Below, piece by piece: positions 20,888 to 31,201 of a DNA stretch of 64,000 nt. The stretch is from Liopterus haemorrhoidalis (Eukaryota; Arthropoda; Insecta; Coleoptera; Dytiscidae), in contig OZ020619.1 of the NCBI GenBank assembly GCA_963971575.1, positions 20,652,813-20,716,812 on the forward strand, read 5' to 3'. The notes under the pieces are model-generated. The model saw only the letters and a list, made by a program, of their open reading frames with translations, did not search any database and was not told where the DNA came from. The translations under genes and the position numbers were made by a program. Every line of letters starts with the position of its first letter. The stretch's first letter is position 1.

Positions 20888-21137
20888 TTAATTTTTTTCA
20901 CAATTTTTTATTATGTTTTTTTTTTTTTGTATTAATTTTAAATTTATAGTTTATTTATTTTTTTAATTGTAGTGTAATTTAATTGTTACAGTATATTTAT
21001 ACTTTTTTATTGTTCATTGTATATTATGTGTATGTCAATATTGTTTAAAAAAAAAAAAAATCTTTGTCATATTGAATGTATAGCTATGTGTATATATTAG
21101 GCTCAAACCTATTTAATAAAGATATTATTATTATTAA
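20888..21137 (+). other. LINE 3' UTR and (ATT)n tail
   Basis: An AT-rich 250-base stretch with an A-run at about 21047-21060 ends TTTAATAAAGATATTATTAT. The AATAAA box at about 21114 is a possible polyadenylation signal, directly before the tail. Confidence 0.6.
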
Positions 21138-21145
21138 TATATAGC

Positions 21146-21313
21146 CAGTGGTGTACGCATAGGAGGAATTAGGGGTATAAATCCCCTCCCCCCGAAAATT
21201 CGAAAAGAACTAAAATTATAATTACCCCATTTCAAGATTGCCCTCATTTTCAATACGTATAAATTCTGATGTTGTGAACCCCCCTCCGAAATATTTTTCT
21301 GCCTACGCCACTG
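21146..21313. mobile_element. 168-bp hAT MITE, TATATAGC duplication
   Basis: The ends CAGTGGTGTACGCATAGG and GCCTACGCCACTG are flanked by the 8-bp duplication TATATAGC (21138-21145 and 21314-21321). The left copy of the duplication abuts the LINE tail. Part of the target may therefore be LINE-derived, or the MITE may have been the LINE's neighbour. Confidence 0.88.
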
Positions 21314-21547
21314 TATATAGCAACGATAGTGCTCTGCGGCTCAAAAAGTTTGGGAAAGTTTGCTCTAGCCGTATACACTCCATTCACAAATTAAAAATGT
21401 ATCAGCAGCCATGGAATTATTTTTTCTTTGTTCCACAAATTATTATTAGGTATATGTTTAGGTATTTATTTGTACATGCATTTATGACATATTTATATTT
21501 TTAATATTAAACATATTTTATTATAATTAATTTCTTAGCTTAACTTA

Positions 21548-21700
21548 TGGCTGGTTTCTAAAGAACGGTTAAGTGTTTTAACTCGAGTTACGTCTAACTC
21601 GAATCAAAATAGCATACAAAAATACACTTTAACTTGAGTTAGGGATAACTCGGGTGAAAACATTTAACTCGTTCTTTAGCAAAAATAGCCGTTAAAACTT
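21548..21700. mobile_element. small inverted-repeat element, relative at 48750-48862
   Basis: TTTCTAAAGAACGGTTAAGT on the left pairs with AACTCGTTCTTTAGCAAAAA on the right. The internal CACTTTAACTTGAGTTAGGG recurs as CACTTTAAGTTCAGTTAGGG at about 48792. No target duplication was settled. Confidence 0.45.
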
Positions 21701-22224
21701 GGCCGAAAAAGGACCGTTAGTAACTTTTAATGATTAAGTGGGACTTTGAGATCAATTTAGGTTAAAATGTCAGTTTTATTAGAGCTTGATTTTTAAATGA
21801 GATATGAAATATTACCTTAATTGCAACTATATAACATGACCATTGACAATATGACATGTAAAATTCAAATTTGACATTTAAAACATTAAATTATTCGAAA
21901 TGCACGCAGATAAAATTTAAAAAAGAAATTACCATCTAATTCCGCACGAAGAAATGAACTATAAATTTTAATGCCTAAATTGTTGTCGAGGAGGGAAAGC
22001 GAAAAAAATTATATACTCGTAATGTTAAGGATAAGGCATTGAAATACGGTTGATCCGATTATATGTTAGTTATTCATTTAAAATTTTTAGGAATTGACAA
22101 CACTGTCCTAGTACCTCACCTGGCAAAAAATATAACCTATCATTGCAATTACCAACTTCGGATTACTTTTGGTGATATTTTTTTTAACTGTAAGTGGTAT
22201 ATACAGCCTCTTTCTTTGCAGAAT
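21701..22224. other. non-coding stretch
   Basis: No gene seen. The open frame at 22063-22281 has no domain and runs into a MITE. Confidence 0.3.
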
Positions 22225-22370
22225 TATATTTTCTATATTAACTTTTACCGATTAAGTGAGGCTTGTGATAATTTTGTGTAGCAAAAGCCTACTTCAAATC
22301 ATAAAATAAGAGCTCATTAAAACTTACAAAAATGAAAATCCCAGTTAGTTCTGCCTAAACTAACTAAAGC
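22225..22370. mobile_element. MITE family S, copy 2 (left end lost)
   Basis: AACTTTTACCGATTAAGTGAG, the TTTTGTGTAGCAAAAGCC hairpin, AGCTCATTAAAACTTAC and the terminal AGTTAGTTCTGCCTAAACTA match the family. An hAT-like terminus interrupts the end at 22370. Confidence 0.5.
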
Positions 22371-22869
22371 AGTGGTTCTTAACCTTTACGAAGTCGCGAA
22401 ACAATTTTTATTATAAAACATTTTTTGCGCTACACCAACATTAATAATATACATATTATATACAGTGCGATCATTAATTCCTGAACGTTACATAACTGTA
22501 TTCTAATACACAGCTGAAAATCCCAATTTAACAAAAACCCAATCAGATTACCTCGTTTGCCCGAACTCACCCATGGAACAACGAAAATCTGTTGCTAACT
22601 TAATATTTGTTATCAACTCATTGGCGTGTAGAGAAAAACAGTGTTTATTTAATAATTATTTCGTATAAGGTAATACAAATAGAATGTACGCCTATGTGTA
22701 CATGTCCTTGGAAATAAGTTTGATAACTAAATGTTTCTGTCAAGTATTACATAACGTTCAGGAATTAATGATCGCACTATATATACAAGGCGACTCATAA
22801 TTTCGTGGAACACTTGTAACAAGTTCATGGAACACCAGTGTTGCGCGGAACAGTGGTTAAGAACGACTG
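22370..22869. mobile_element. hAT-like element containing a TA MITE
   Basis: CAGTGGTTCTTAACC on the left and GGTTAAGAACGACTG on the right are inverted relatives. The flanking 8-mers differ, so the outer limits are tentative. The TA-flanked MITE at 22463-22778 lies inside. Confidence 0.45.
22463..22778. mobile_element. TA-flanked MITE, second copy at 60703-61049
   Basis: The left end CAGTGCGATCATTAATTCCT pairs with AGGAATTAATGATCGCACT on the right, with TTACATAACGTTCAGG.. arms continuing inward about 37 bp. Internal sequence (GAAAATCCCAATTTAACAAA, CAACTCATTGGCGTGTAGAG) is shared with the copy in the transporter intron at 60703-61049. No coding sequence. Confidence 0.8.
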
Positions 22870-23019
22870 AGTAAATACATCAATTAAAACTAGTTCTGAG
22901 TAAGTAAATTTTAGTTTTAACTGATTTCGAGTATTAACGCTAACATACAGGGGCGTCGGTGACATGTAAGGCGCCTTTGTGCATACATTTTTTGCCCCTC
23001 TCCTGATTTTTTTATTTTT

Positions 23020-23290
23020 TTAAAATCCATTAATCTCTAATCTAAACTAATATAATAAAGAGACAACGTTTGTTCGTGTGTTTGTTAGAATTAAGAACTT
23101 ATCTCAGAAAATACCGCACCGGTTTGAAAAAAATATTTCACTGGTGGAAGAAAGCCTTATACTTTCCTAAGTGTCATACGCTTTGTTTCATAACTATAAA
23201 ACAAAAATTGAAGGAGCAATAATAAATAGTATGATGCAAATCAAAAATAAGAGCTCCCGAAAATTCAATGGTCAAAATGGCTTACGATGG
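23020..23290. other. Helitron-like internal fragment
   Basis: CTAATATAATAAAGAGACAACG followed by TTTGTTCGTGTGTTTG and ACTTATCTCAGAAAATACCGCACCGG resembles the 5' part of insect non-autonomous Helitrons (a TATATAATAAA start, then an AGAAA.TACTG/CACCG block). A similar AATCTCAGAAACCATCGTACC occurs at 12227. No 3' hairpin end follows. Confidence 0.3.
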
Positions 23291-23851
23291 CTAAACTATA
23301 AGAGATACAGGCGCGCACCCGGGAAGGCCTGAGACCCTCTCCAAGGGGTCAAAAAACACGTGGTTATTACGTGTTTTGGTCAAAATACCGTCATTCTGCT
23401 TGTTTGCCTGTTCGGTAAAAATTGTAGCCAAACGGTTAAACTTAAAGAGTTTAAATTTGGCATGCATATACAACTCTTTGGCCCGCATATAGGAAAAATA
23501 CTAAAACATAAAAAAAATATATATATTTTTTTTAAATTCAGGGTAGGGTATCAAATGAAAGCCTTTAGTACGTGGAATAATGATCAAAATTTTAATTTTG
23601 CAAAATGAATTATTTTGATGCGGTTTTTGCCAATATTGTGCAAAAAAAAATTGTCCCACACCTGTAGCCCAGATGGTTTAAACTAAAAATCTGAAAAATT
23701 CTAAGTAATGTACATTGGTGTGATCCGGAATAGAACAACAGGAATTTTTGATCAGATTAGAGAGTTTTCGAAAAATAACGCATTTTTTTGTGTTTTTTGG
23801 TTGACGATGTAAATATTTAATACGTTATGTAACACAGTAAACCCATAGTAC

Positions 23852-23925
23852 GCTTTAATGGTGTAATGGTTAGCCTTCTCGCTTTCTAAGTTTCAAACCA
23901 AGGTTCGCTTCCGGTTTGGCGACAA
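23852..23925 (+). repeat. tRNA-related block within repeat family R
   Basis: TGGTGTAATGGTTAGCCTTC matches a tRNA A-box/D-arm and AAGGTTCGCTTCCGG a B-box/T-arm at suitable spacing. The same 70 bases recur as the reverse complement at 50352-50424. Acceptor and anticodon stems pair poorly, so this is a tRNA-derived SINE-like module and not a functional tRNA gene. Confidence 0.5.
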
Positions 23926-24309
23926 ATGAATTTTTTGTGTTTTTTTTTTTGCATTTTTATTTTGTTTAAATTATTTTTTCAAAATTCTAGTTATAGTTTG
24001 GCATTGTTGCATTTAATTTTTAAAAGCATAAATTTAATAACCAGTGGCAATTGTTGAAATTATAATTTAATTCTATGTTTCAATGTATACGAAATCAGAG
24101 GGACGGAGCTTATGACTTATAACAACCAATGGAAGCCATAGGCGCAATTTTCAAAATCTTCATGAACCTTGCCATATAAAAAAAAAATACTACACATACA
24201 TATTTAGAAACCTAAATAATGGTATTGGGCACTCGAATTAAAATTAACAAAAAAATATTTTAACATAAAATTTGTTTTGGCATCCCAAATAATCATCATT
24301 AACTTACTA

Positions 24310-24707
24310 TACTCTATCTCTGAAAGCCTGATAGTAATAAATCTTTTTTTCAGGCAGTTACCAGTGGCGTGCACATTTTAAACGTTTAAATTGGTTTTGT
24401 GTATTTCTATATTACTATTTATCATTTTATTAAACGCACGCCTGTGACCATATTTATCATATCATTAAACACACCTCTGTGACCATATTTTTCCTCAAAA
24501 TTTTATGGTCAAATTTTTATGGCCTATTGTGTTTAACCCTAGTTCGTATTCCCATATACTATGTGCGGCACACTCGGTTGTTTTTAACAATATTTAGTTT
24601 CGAACTATTCTATTTTGTCGCTTTTGTTTTACCGCTTCTGTGTGATAATACAATAACTTTTTACAAATAATAAATTATATTACTATCAGTCTTTCGGAGA
24701 TAGAATA
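24310..24707. mobile_element. 398-bp MITE, TA duplication, empty site known
   Basis: The inverted ends TACTCTATCTCTGAAAGCCT and, from the right, TATTCTATCTCCGAAAGACT are flanked by TA (24308-24309 and 24708-24709). Internally it holds CAGTGGCGTGCACATTTTAA. Another full copy is at 49706-50107 and a partial one at 50620-50920. Repeat family R at 15141-15170 shows the same locus type without the insertion. Confidence 0.85.
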
Positions 24708-24759
24708 TAAATACCTGCGAAACCCTGAAATGTGTGAAAAACCACACATCAATTTTTAT

Positions 24760-25519
24760 ATTATGAAGTAAATATATTTACAGGAACTTTACGCATGTAC
24801 AAAAACCTTTGAATGTATATCCAATAAATTACAATAATTTCACACATTTCATTACAATAAAAAAGTTTTCTACACTTTATATTTTCTATGTATAGTTTAG
24901 CAGTTATTACGCTGCGAAAATCGAGGGAAATTGAGAAAATTAGACCGGTGTGTTCTGCCGTTCTACGCTCAGCATATTAGCTGTTTGGTAGTAAGTTACG
25001 TTGTCCGCTCTAAATAATATTCGTATATTGTATATATGAAACCCAGTTTCGACGTGTGCGCGCCACAATGACACAGATAACTATTACAAATGTACGCTAT
25101 AGGTTTGCGTTCACAATGCACTTGTTCAAATCCATCATGAGAAACAACCAAGTTAGCTATACACTTTTTTTTTATCCAAAAGATTTTTATATTGCCGACA
25201 AAAAATCTCACGCCGCCCCTCTTGTTTGGCGCCTTTGTACCGCGCATAATTTACACACCTACTTGCGGCGCCGCTGATAACGTATACACTGTGTATAATA
25301 CAATTACAGAATATATTATAAGTAATTATACATAATTCACATAAGTGCATAGCGCGTGTGCGTATATGTATGTGATATATACGTATGTAGATACGCGAAC
25401 CTGCCAAAACACGTCAAGTAAATTTTAAATGAAACGTAAGTAATAATAACATTTTCTTGAAATACATTGTATAAGTGTGTAATGTGTAAGTATTCTCAGA
25501 TATATTAGAAATATATATA
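24760..25519. other. non-coding stretch, CpG-poor
   Basis: Three mutually overlapping 73-84-codon frames on both strands (24996-25407) have no domain, and none has splice support. No terminal repeats recognised. Confidence 0.3.
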
Positions 25520-25916
25520 TACAGGATGTTTGTTTGAAACGCCGCACCTCGAATAACTTCTTTATTTTAAGAGATACAAAAAATTCTTCAGCAGAAAAGT
25601 TAAACTAGACAAAAGGGCCCACTTAAGGACTATAATAAGAATTCTGCATCACTTCCGGTTTTAGCGGAAATTGTTTCAACTTTTTATCTAGAATCGGTAC
25701 TTTTTTTTTTCTTGAAAGTACATTAAATCAGCTTCACAAAGATATCAAAATATCATACTTTAACTTTAACCATTTTAAAATGGCGACCATTTATTTACAA
25801 AATAATAAATAACATAAAAATCATAGAAACTAAATTATAAAAAGATATAACATTATGTAACTAGGAAAAACAATAAAACAAAATATGACTAAAGTTAGTA
25901 ATAAACTAACGAAAAT

Positions 25917-26176
25917 TTACAAATATTCAATATGACCGCCGTTGTTATCCACACATTTTCTCATTCGTAATAAAATCTCATCCATTACATTTAGAACGGT
26001 ATACTCTTGAATTTCCCTGGTGGCCGTTCTTACCCTATGTTCTAAGTCTTCTAACCTTTACCTTCACGATATCTTTCTTGGTAGAGTTGCTGGGCCCTAA
26101 CAGAATTTATTTGACATTGCTCGAATGTGAAAACCATATCTGTCATTTCTTTATTTGAATAACGTAGGTAAGCCAT
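25917..26176 (-). pseudogene. internally deleted mariner-like transposase (DUF4817 N-terminus)
   Basis: The minus strand begins MAYLRYSNKEMTDMVFTFEQ and continues with an NSVRAQQLYQERYREG pattern, the DUF4817 helix-turn-helix found at the start of many insect mariner-like transposases. It then jumps to TVLNVMDEILLRMRKCVDNN, GGHIEYL and a stop, the usual C-terminal end (C..NGGHIEHL). The whole DDE catalytic centre is deleted and a frameshift separates the two halves. It could not encode an active enzyme. Confidence 0.8.
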
Positions 26177-26199
26177 AATTACAAACGATTTATAAAAAT

Positions 26200-26535
26200 A
26201 TATAATAATATATATTTATTAACGGCCCAAGAGCCAAATGAAACACATATTTACAAAACAAAAATTCACAAAATACATAACGGAAACAGAAAACAGAATA
26301 TACAGTTAACAGAGAACAAGAAATTACAAATATAACAAACATGGTTTGAGTTCGTATTAAATTTTGGAAATATGGTCACAACTCGTAGGAGAGACCGCTC
26401 ATTTATAAAAAGTTATGGAATGAGTTGTAGTGCCCAGTGCGTAAGAAAATTCTTATCGCTATCTGAACAGCACTGTACAAGCTCGTTGCACGTCGCCCAC
26501 AGTCTTTCCCGCAAACTATGAACATATTTCCTTAG
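26200..26535 (-). pseudogene. LINE remnant, 3' part (C-terminal RT tail and 3' UTR)
   Basis: Minus-strand codons read LRKYVHSLRERLWATCNELV and on to LTHWALQLIP before a stop at about 26400. This continues the protein fragment that ends NIVNSCMAV on the other side of the fold-back element. The two parts were one gene before the insertion at 26536-26537. The sequence below about 26400 is AT-rich 3' UTR. Confidence 0.6.
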
Positions 26536-26537
26536 TA

Positions 26538-27957
26538 TAGTTTGTTTCACTATAAGTGGAAGTGACTATCTACTTATGGTCCTAAACACAGTGGGTGGTA
26601 ATTACAAATAACTCTAATCCCTTGTTTGTACCCATAAACTAGCCAGAGATGTATCAGGTATAAATTACATTACACCATGTAATGACACAATTGTAACAAG
26701 AAATAAATATAAGATATCATCAAAATAAACTTTATTTTTATTATAAATACAATTAATTTATAAAACTTATAATTAAATTTAAAACATTACAATTAGTATT
26801 TAAAACATTACAATAAAATAAATTTTAAATTAAATAATGTTTAAGATAAAAAAAAAATCTTATAAGTCCAAATCATTCTCTGGATCAGTCTCTAAATTAA
26901 TGATTATAGTATGTTCTATATCGTACGAAATAAACTCAAAAGGTTGGGTGGATACGTCAAATAAATGTCAAACAAGAGCACCGTCTAATAAAGGTAAACG
27001 TATTACGATACTTCATGCAGGTTCGGAAACTGGATGGATACCGAATGCACTCTGCGAAAAATATGAAAGATTCTAGACTCGACTACCATGACGATACCAC
27101 GGCGGAAATGTTCGAAAACTGGTTCGAAAATAAATTACTCCCGAATATACCGGCTAACAGTTTTATTGTTATGGATAATGCAAGTTACCATAGTCGGCAA
27201 CTAAATAAAGTACCGAATAGTGCAAGTAAGAAGGAAATCCAAGACTTTTTATATAAAAATGATATTTACTTTGAAGAAAGTAATAAAAAAAATTGTTTAA
27301 TTTAATTATTAAAAAGTTATAGTTTTTCTAAAGAATATGTTTGCGATAATATTGCTCAATGCAAAGGACACACAGTTTTACGACTACCTCCGTATTATTG
27401 TTTATTCAACCCTATTGAACAAATGTGGAGTCAGTTAAAGGCGAGAATAAAACGGAATAATGTTTCTTCCACTTTAAACGGCACTGTGATAGAACTTAGA
27501 AGTGGAAAATATCCCTGTCGATAGTTGGAAAAATTGTGTAAATCACGTTATTAAAACTGAGGACAGTTATATTCAAATAGAACGTACTATAATCATTAAT
27601 TTAGAGACTGATTCAGAGAATGATTTGGACTTGTAAGATTTTTTTTTATCTTAAACATTATTTAATTTAAAATTTATTTTATTGTAATGTTTTAAATACT
27701 AATTGTAATGTTTTAAATTTAATTATAAGTTCTATAAATTAATTGTATTTATAATAAAAATAAAGTTTATTTTGATGATATCTTATGTTTATTTCTTGTT
27801 ACAATTGTGTCATTACATGGTGTAATGTAATTTATACCTGATACATCTCTGGCTAGTTTATGGGTACAAACAAGGGATTAGAGTTATTTGTAATTACCAC
27901 CCACTGTGTTTAGGACCATAAGTAGATAGTCACTTCCACTTATAGTGAAACAAACTA
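26538..27957 (+). mobile_element. fold-back derivative of the long-spacing DDE transposon
   Basis: The ends TAGTTTGTTTCACTATAAGT are identical inverted at both sides, with TA duplications (26536-26537 and 27958-27959). Unlike the fuller copy at 58578-60457, both arms here derive from the transposase 3' end. 26538 to about 26918 is an inverted duplicate of about 27580-27957. The arms are therefore ~375 bp long instead of ~110 bp. It lies inside a LINE remnant, which lies inside a mariner-like element. Confidence 0.88.
26930..27636 (+). pseudogene. IS630/Tc1-group transposase, C-terminal half
   Basis: The plus strand reads SKGWVDTSNKCQTRAPSNKG, then ILHAGSETGWIPNAL, then FENWFENKLLPNIPANSFIV and MDNASYHS (second catalytic Asp). 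GHTVLRLPPYYCLFNPIEQM follows with the catalytic Glu. The frame is broken near 27050, has a stop at 27302-27304 and is broken again near 27500. The first catalytic Asp and the DNA-binding domain are absent. About 80 residues separate the second Asp from the Glu, far more than the 34 usual in Tc1/mariner. It keeps the LRLPPY segment that the copy at 58.6 kb has lost. Confidence 0.8.
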
Positions 27958-29290
27958 TACAGCCATACATGAATTTACTATGTTCGTTACAAACATTTCA
28001 CTCGCGCTACAATATTTTTTCAGACCAAAGATTACTCGAAATGCATTGTTGTAGCAAATAATAACTTTACGAAGATGACTTTTCGTGTGAAATATCCAGA
28101 GTGCCGAAGTATACATACTACCGCAAAAAGTATTAAATAAATATTTACGTACATCAGGACTGCATTTCGAGAATTTTTGATTTAGCATATTAGCTTTCTC
28201 AAAAACAGAGCGACATTGCATGTCGATGTCAGCTGCGTCACTGAGATCATCACTGATAAAGTGACCAACATAACACACAGAAGAGACTTTTTTCACACTT
28301 TCACCATTGAGGCACACACTCGGCACTGCATATTTTTTACCTTTTGGCTGGAACACGATATACTCGGTTAATATACGTTGTATATTAAGCCATGCTCCAT
28401 CGCGTAATTCTCGCATATAGCCAAAAGTTTTCTCAGGCCGGCTGGGGATGGTGCAAGGACTATCATATCATCCGCATAAGAAATGTGGTTAATATGACGG
28501 GTGCCAACCATACAGCCAATCTTCTCCTTATTCAACAGGTTACTCAGGTCGTCCATGTAAACGTTGAAAAGAAGTGGTGAAAGAAGTCCTCCTTGTCTCA
28601 CTCCGATGTCTTGCATAAACGAACTGGATTTCACTGGGCCCCATCGTACTCTCTTTTCCTCATTGTTGTACCATTCGTGCAGTATACTAATAATTCTGGG
28701 ACAAACGTTTCTCCGTTTAAGATTGTCTAACAGTTTTCCCCTGTCCACCCGCTCAAAGGCACGGCTAAGTTCTAATAAGCATGCAAAGACGGGTGTATCC
28801 TTATCTAGATATTGCATGACGGTAGGTTTCAACAGATAGATCGCCATATCTGTGCCATGAGCTTTTTTAAGCCCAAATTGGTTGTCAGCGTAGCTAAGTT
28901 TATCTGTACATTTTGCCAGAAGAATTTTTTCAAAAACTTTGACATAACGGTAGATATTGCAATAGGGCGATAGTTTTTACTGCATGTCACTGAGCCGCTC
29001 TTGCCCTTCGGTACCGGTAAAAAACGGCGACGGAAAAATCGACAGCTTGAGTAAAATTACCCTTCACAGAGTCCTCCAAAAATATTTCACGCCAATGTTC
29101 TGCGATGTCGAGGTCGTCTTTCAAGTTGTCGAAGTGACTGGGTCTTGCAGCTCGTATTTTTGTACCAGTGTGCTTCCAGAATGTAGTGAAATCACGTGAT
29201 TGGTACATATTTACGAGTTGGTCTGGTTTTCGTTGATCTTAAGTCCTCAAATGTTTTTTCAGCGCCATTTTAAAGCGGGCACTAGTGACT
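27958..29290 (-). pseudogene. LINE remnant, reverse transcriptase region
   Basis: On the minus strand, VPKGKSGSVTCSKNYRPIAI starts the RT near 29020. After a one-base frameshift come ADNQFGLKKAHGTDMAIYLL, LLELSRAFERVD (motif A, with Glu where the first catalytic Asp should be), VRQGGLLSPLLFNVYMDDL and SYADDM. A second frameshift at about 28400 leads to TEYIVFQPKGKKY and YVGHFISDDLSDAADIDMQ. It is a non-LTR retrotransposon of a CR1/L2-like or related type, different from the intact LINE at 17-21 kb. It is 5'-truncated with no endonuclease. The frameshifts and the lost Asp make it dead. Confidence 0.82.
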
Positions 29291-29722
29291 ATATACAATA
29301 AATTTTGATGTTATCACATTTAATATCAAACTCGTAGTAACAAGCAAGAAAATTTGCAGGTTTTATTTTGTTTTTTTATGTAACAAAATCATTTTCAAAG
29401 CATGCTACGCTTAACTTTGTTCGATATGTTATTTATTGTAAATATATGGTCGCCATTTTGAAATGGTTAAAATTAAAGTATGATATTTTGATATCCTTGT
29501 ACAGCTGATTTAATGTACTTTCAAGGGGAAAAAAATAAGTATCGATTCCCTATGCTAGATAAAAAGTTGAAACAATTTTCGTTTAAACCGGAAGCGATGC
29601 AGAATTGTTATTATAGTCCTTAAGTGGGCCCTTTCGTCTATTTTAACTTTTTTTCTGAAGAATTTTTTGTATCTTTTATTATGAGTTATTCGAGGTGCGG
29701 CGTTTCAAATAAACACCCTGTA

Positions 29723-30878
29723 TATATGCCTGAAACAAGAAACGCGCGTATGTGTTGTGGTTGGCGTCCTGTGTTATTTGTTCTTTGTTTTTTAATTCTT
29801 ATTATATATTACGAACATATGGGTCTTTTGGTGATATATTTAGTTTTGCAATTGGGCATTAGTTGGATACATTGTTTTCTATAATATTTTCCCGTTACCT
29901 TAAGGTTGAATCCCTGTATATTATGTACTCTTGTGATAAAACCAAATTTTAAGCACATTCTGTTTAAATAATTTAAGAACTTTAAATTATATTAACATCA
30001 GCATCCCTTGTTGCTCTTATTTAGACAAACTTGTACTGAATTTTCTTTTGCATGCTTTCTTGTTAAAAAAAAATCAAAAGTGGAACATCTATTATTTAAT
30101 GAATCATAAGTTTATTAAGACTGTTTATTTTAATAAGCGAGTATCAATAAATTAAAATGGCTGACAATATTGTTTGTCTTCAAACGGGAGTAGAAATTCT
30201 GCTTTTATATACACAAGAAGAATTTTTCAGGATTATCCCAAAAAGTATATCATACCTTTGTATGACGCAAAGAAGAAGGGGTGGTCCTCGGATCCGGACC
30301 CCCCCCCCAGGAATGGAAAAATCATAGATACTTAGAAGATCTGATCTAACAGCAGGGACGTCAAACTCTCACGCGGGACGCATACTACCTAAGGCATAAC
30401 CAAGGGGGGTTGTGTCTTAAACTCCCCCCCCCCAAACTTTGTATTAATTTTCAAAAAGTTGGTAAATCCATATTATGCTATAAATAAAACGAATGATTTA
30501 ATAAAAAAATGTTTTCTTTCCAAAATGATTTTTTAAGATATGTATACATATTTTGAAATTTTGTAAATTCCCCGACTTACGACTAAATTCGACTTACGAC
30601 CAACCCTTCGGAACGGAACTTGGTTGTAAGTCGGGGGATACCTGCATATATATTTTTTCAAAAGTACTATTAGTAATGTTTAACACAATGTAAAATTATA
30701 GAAATGTACTGTAATACTAATAGCCTTAGTTGCCGATGTATTTTTTGCTAAATAAAAAAAAAAGTTTTTTTACGGGGTTTCCTACTAATCCTAATCATTT
30801 TAACAACCGATATGAAAGTATTTCAAGATTTTTGCAACCAGTAGGCCGGTACTTGGGTGTACCGGTTGAATATCATAC
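29723..30878. other. non-coding stretch with short C-runs
   Basis: The 86-aa frame at 29624-29884 begins in the mariner terminal repeat and is not credible as a gene. C-runs lie at 30299-30308 and near 30424. An inverted CCCCGACTTACGA / TAAGTCGGGG pair at 30570-30640 is a pogo-like end remnant. Nothing else recognised. Confidence 0.35.
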
Positions 30879-31171
30879 CAGTGTTTCTTAACCAAAAACG
30901 CACCGCGGACCAGTAAAATATATAATCTTCTAACGCGGACCACTAATAATAATTTTTGGTTCATTTTCTGCAAGAAAAGAAATATATTTGTGCTACTAAA
31001 TACATTTATTTTATTTGTAGAAAATCATAGAAAGTTTAAAGAAAATAAACAAAATATATATTATTTGCATAAAAAATGTGCAAAAAAAATAACAAAAAAA
31101 CTGCAAAACACATACAGGAAATTCCGCGGACCACTAAAATATTTCTGCGGACCACCTGTTGAGAAACACTG
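30879..31171. mobile_element. hAT MITE (duplication not preserved)
   Basis: CAGTGTTTCTTAACC and GTTGAGAAACACTG form inverted ends. Near both ends lies a GCGGACCACTAA block in direct orientation. Flanking 8-mers (TATCATAC and CCATACAC) do not match. Confidence 0.5.
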
Positions 31172-31201
31172 CCATACACCATACACATATATAACATATA
31201 C

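Larger units (their letters stand above)
17265..21137 (+). mobile_element. non-LTR retrotransposon, CR1/Jockey-like, apparently intact
   Basis: Two open reading frames (17265-17972 and 17963-20887) are followed by a 3' UTR and a terminal (ATT)n tail at 21120-21137. A 3' end made of short tandem repeats in place of poly(A) is typical of CR1-group LINEs. The 5' boundary is unclear; the element may be truncated just inside ORF1, since no start codon precedes the open frame. ORF2 has no stop or frameshift, suggesting recent activity. Confidence 0.85.
16321..21362. mobile_element. hAT MITE split by a LINE and a second hAT MITE
   Basis: The left end CAGGGTTTCCCAAAC (16321) and right end GTTTGGGAAAGTTTG (ending 21362) are inverted relatives. 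They are flanked by GTCTAGCC and CTCTAGCC, agreeing at 7 of 8 positions. A GCTCCGCG block near the left end and GCTCTGCGGCTC near the right also match as an inverted pair. The ~5 kb between them is mostly the LINE (17265-21137) and a 168-bp MITE (21146-21313), both younger. Confidence 0.65.
23380..24760 (-). repeat. repeat family R, copy 2 (inverted), with MITE insertion
   Basis: Reads as the reverse complement of 15095-16185 and of 50100-50630. It includes the tRNA-like block (23852-23925). The MITE at 24310-24707 interrupts it at a point where copy 1 is continuous. Confidence 0.65.
25522..29720. mobile_element. mariner-like element with ~290-bp inverted ends, carrying nested insertions
   Basis: The ends CAGGATGTTTGTTTGAAACG and, from the right, CAGGGTGTTTATTTGAAACG are flanked by TA (25520-25521 and 29721-29722). 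The inverted ends continue inward for about 290 bp (GGCGACCAT...TTACAA.ATAATAAATAAC). Its own gene is reduced to joined N- and C-terminal pieces at 25917-26176. A minus-strand LINE remnant (about 26200-29290) occupies the middle and is itself split by a fold-back element (26538-27957). Confidence 0.85.

Noticed and set aside
22370..22869. High-confidence hAT insertion
   Set aside because: Inverted ends are good, but the flanking sequences AACTAAAG and AGTAAATA are not a duplication, so it is kept only as a tentative feature.
28392..29199. Plus-strand ORFs of 62-91 aa
   Set aside because: Antisense to the LINE reverse-transcriptase remnant.
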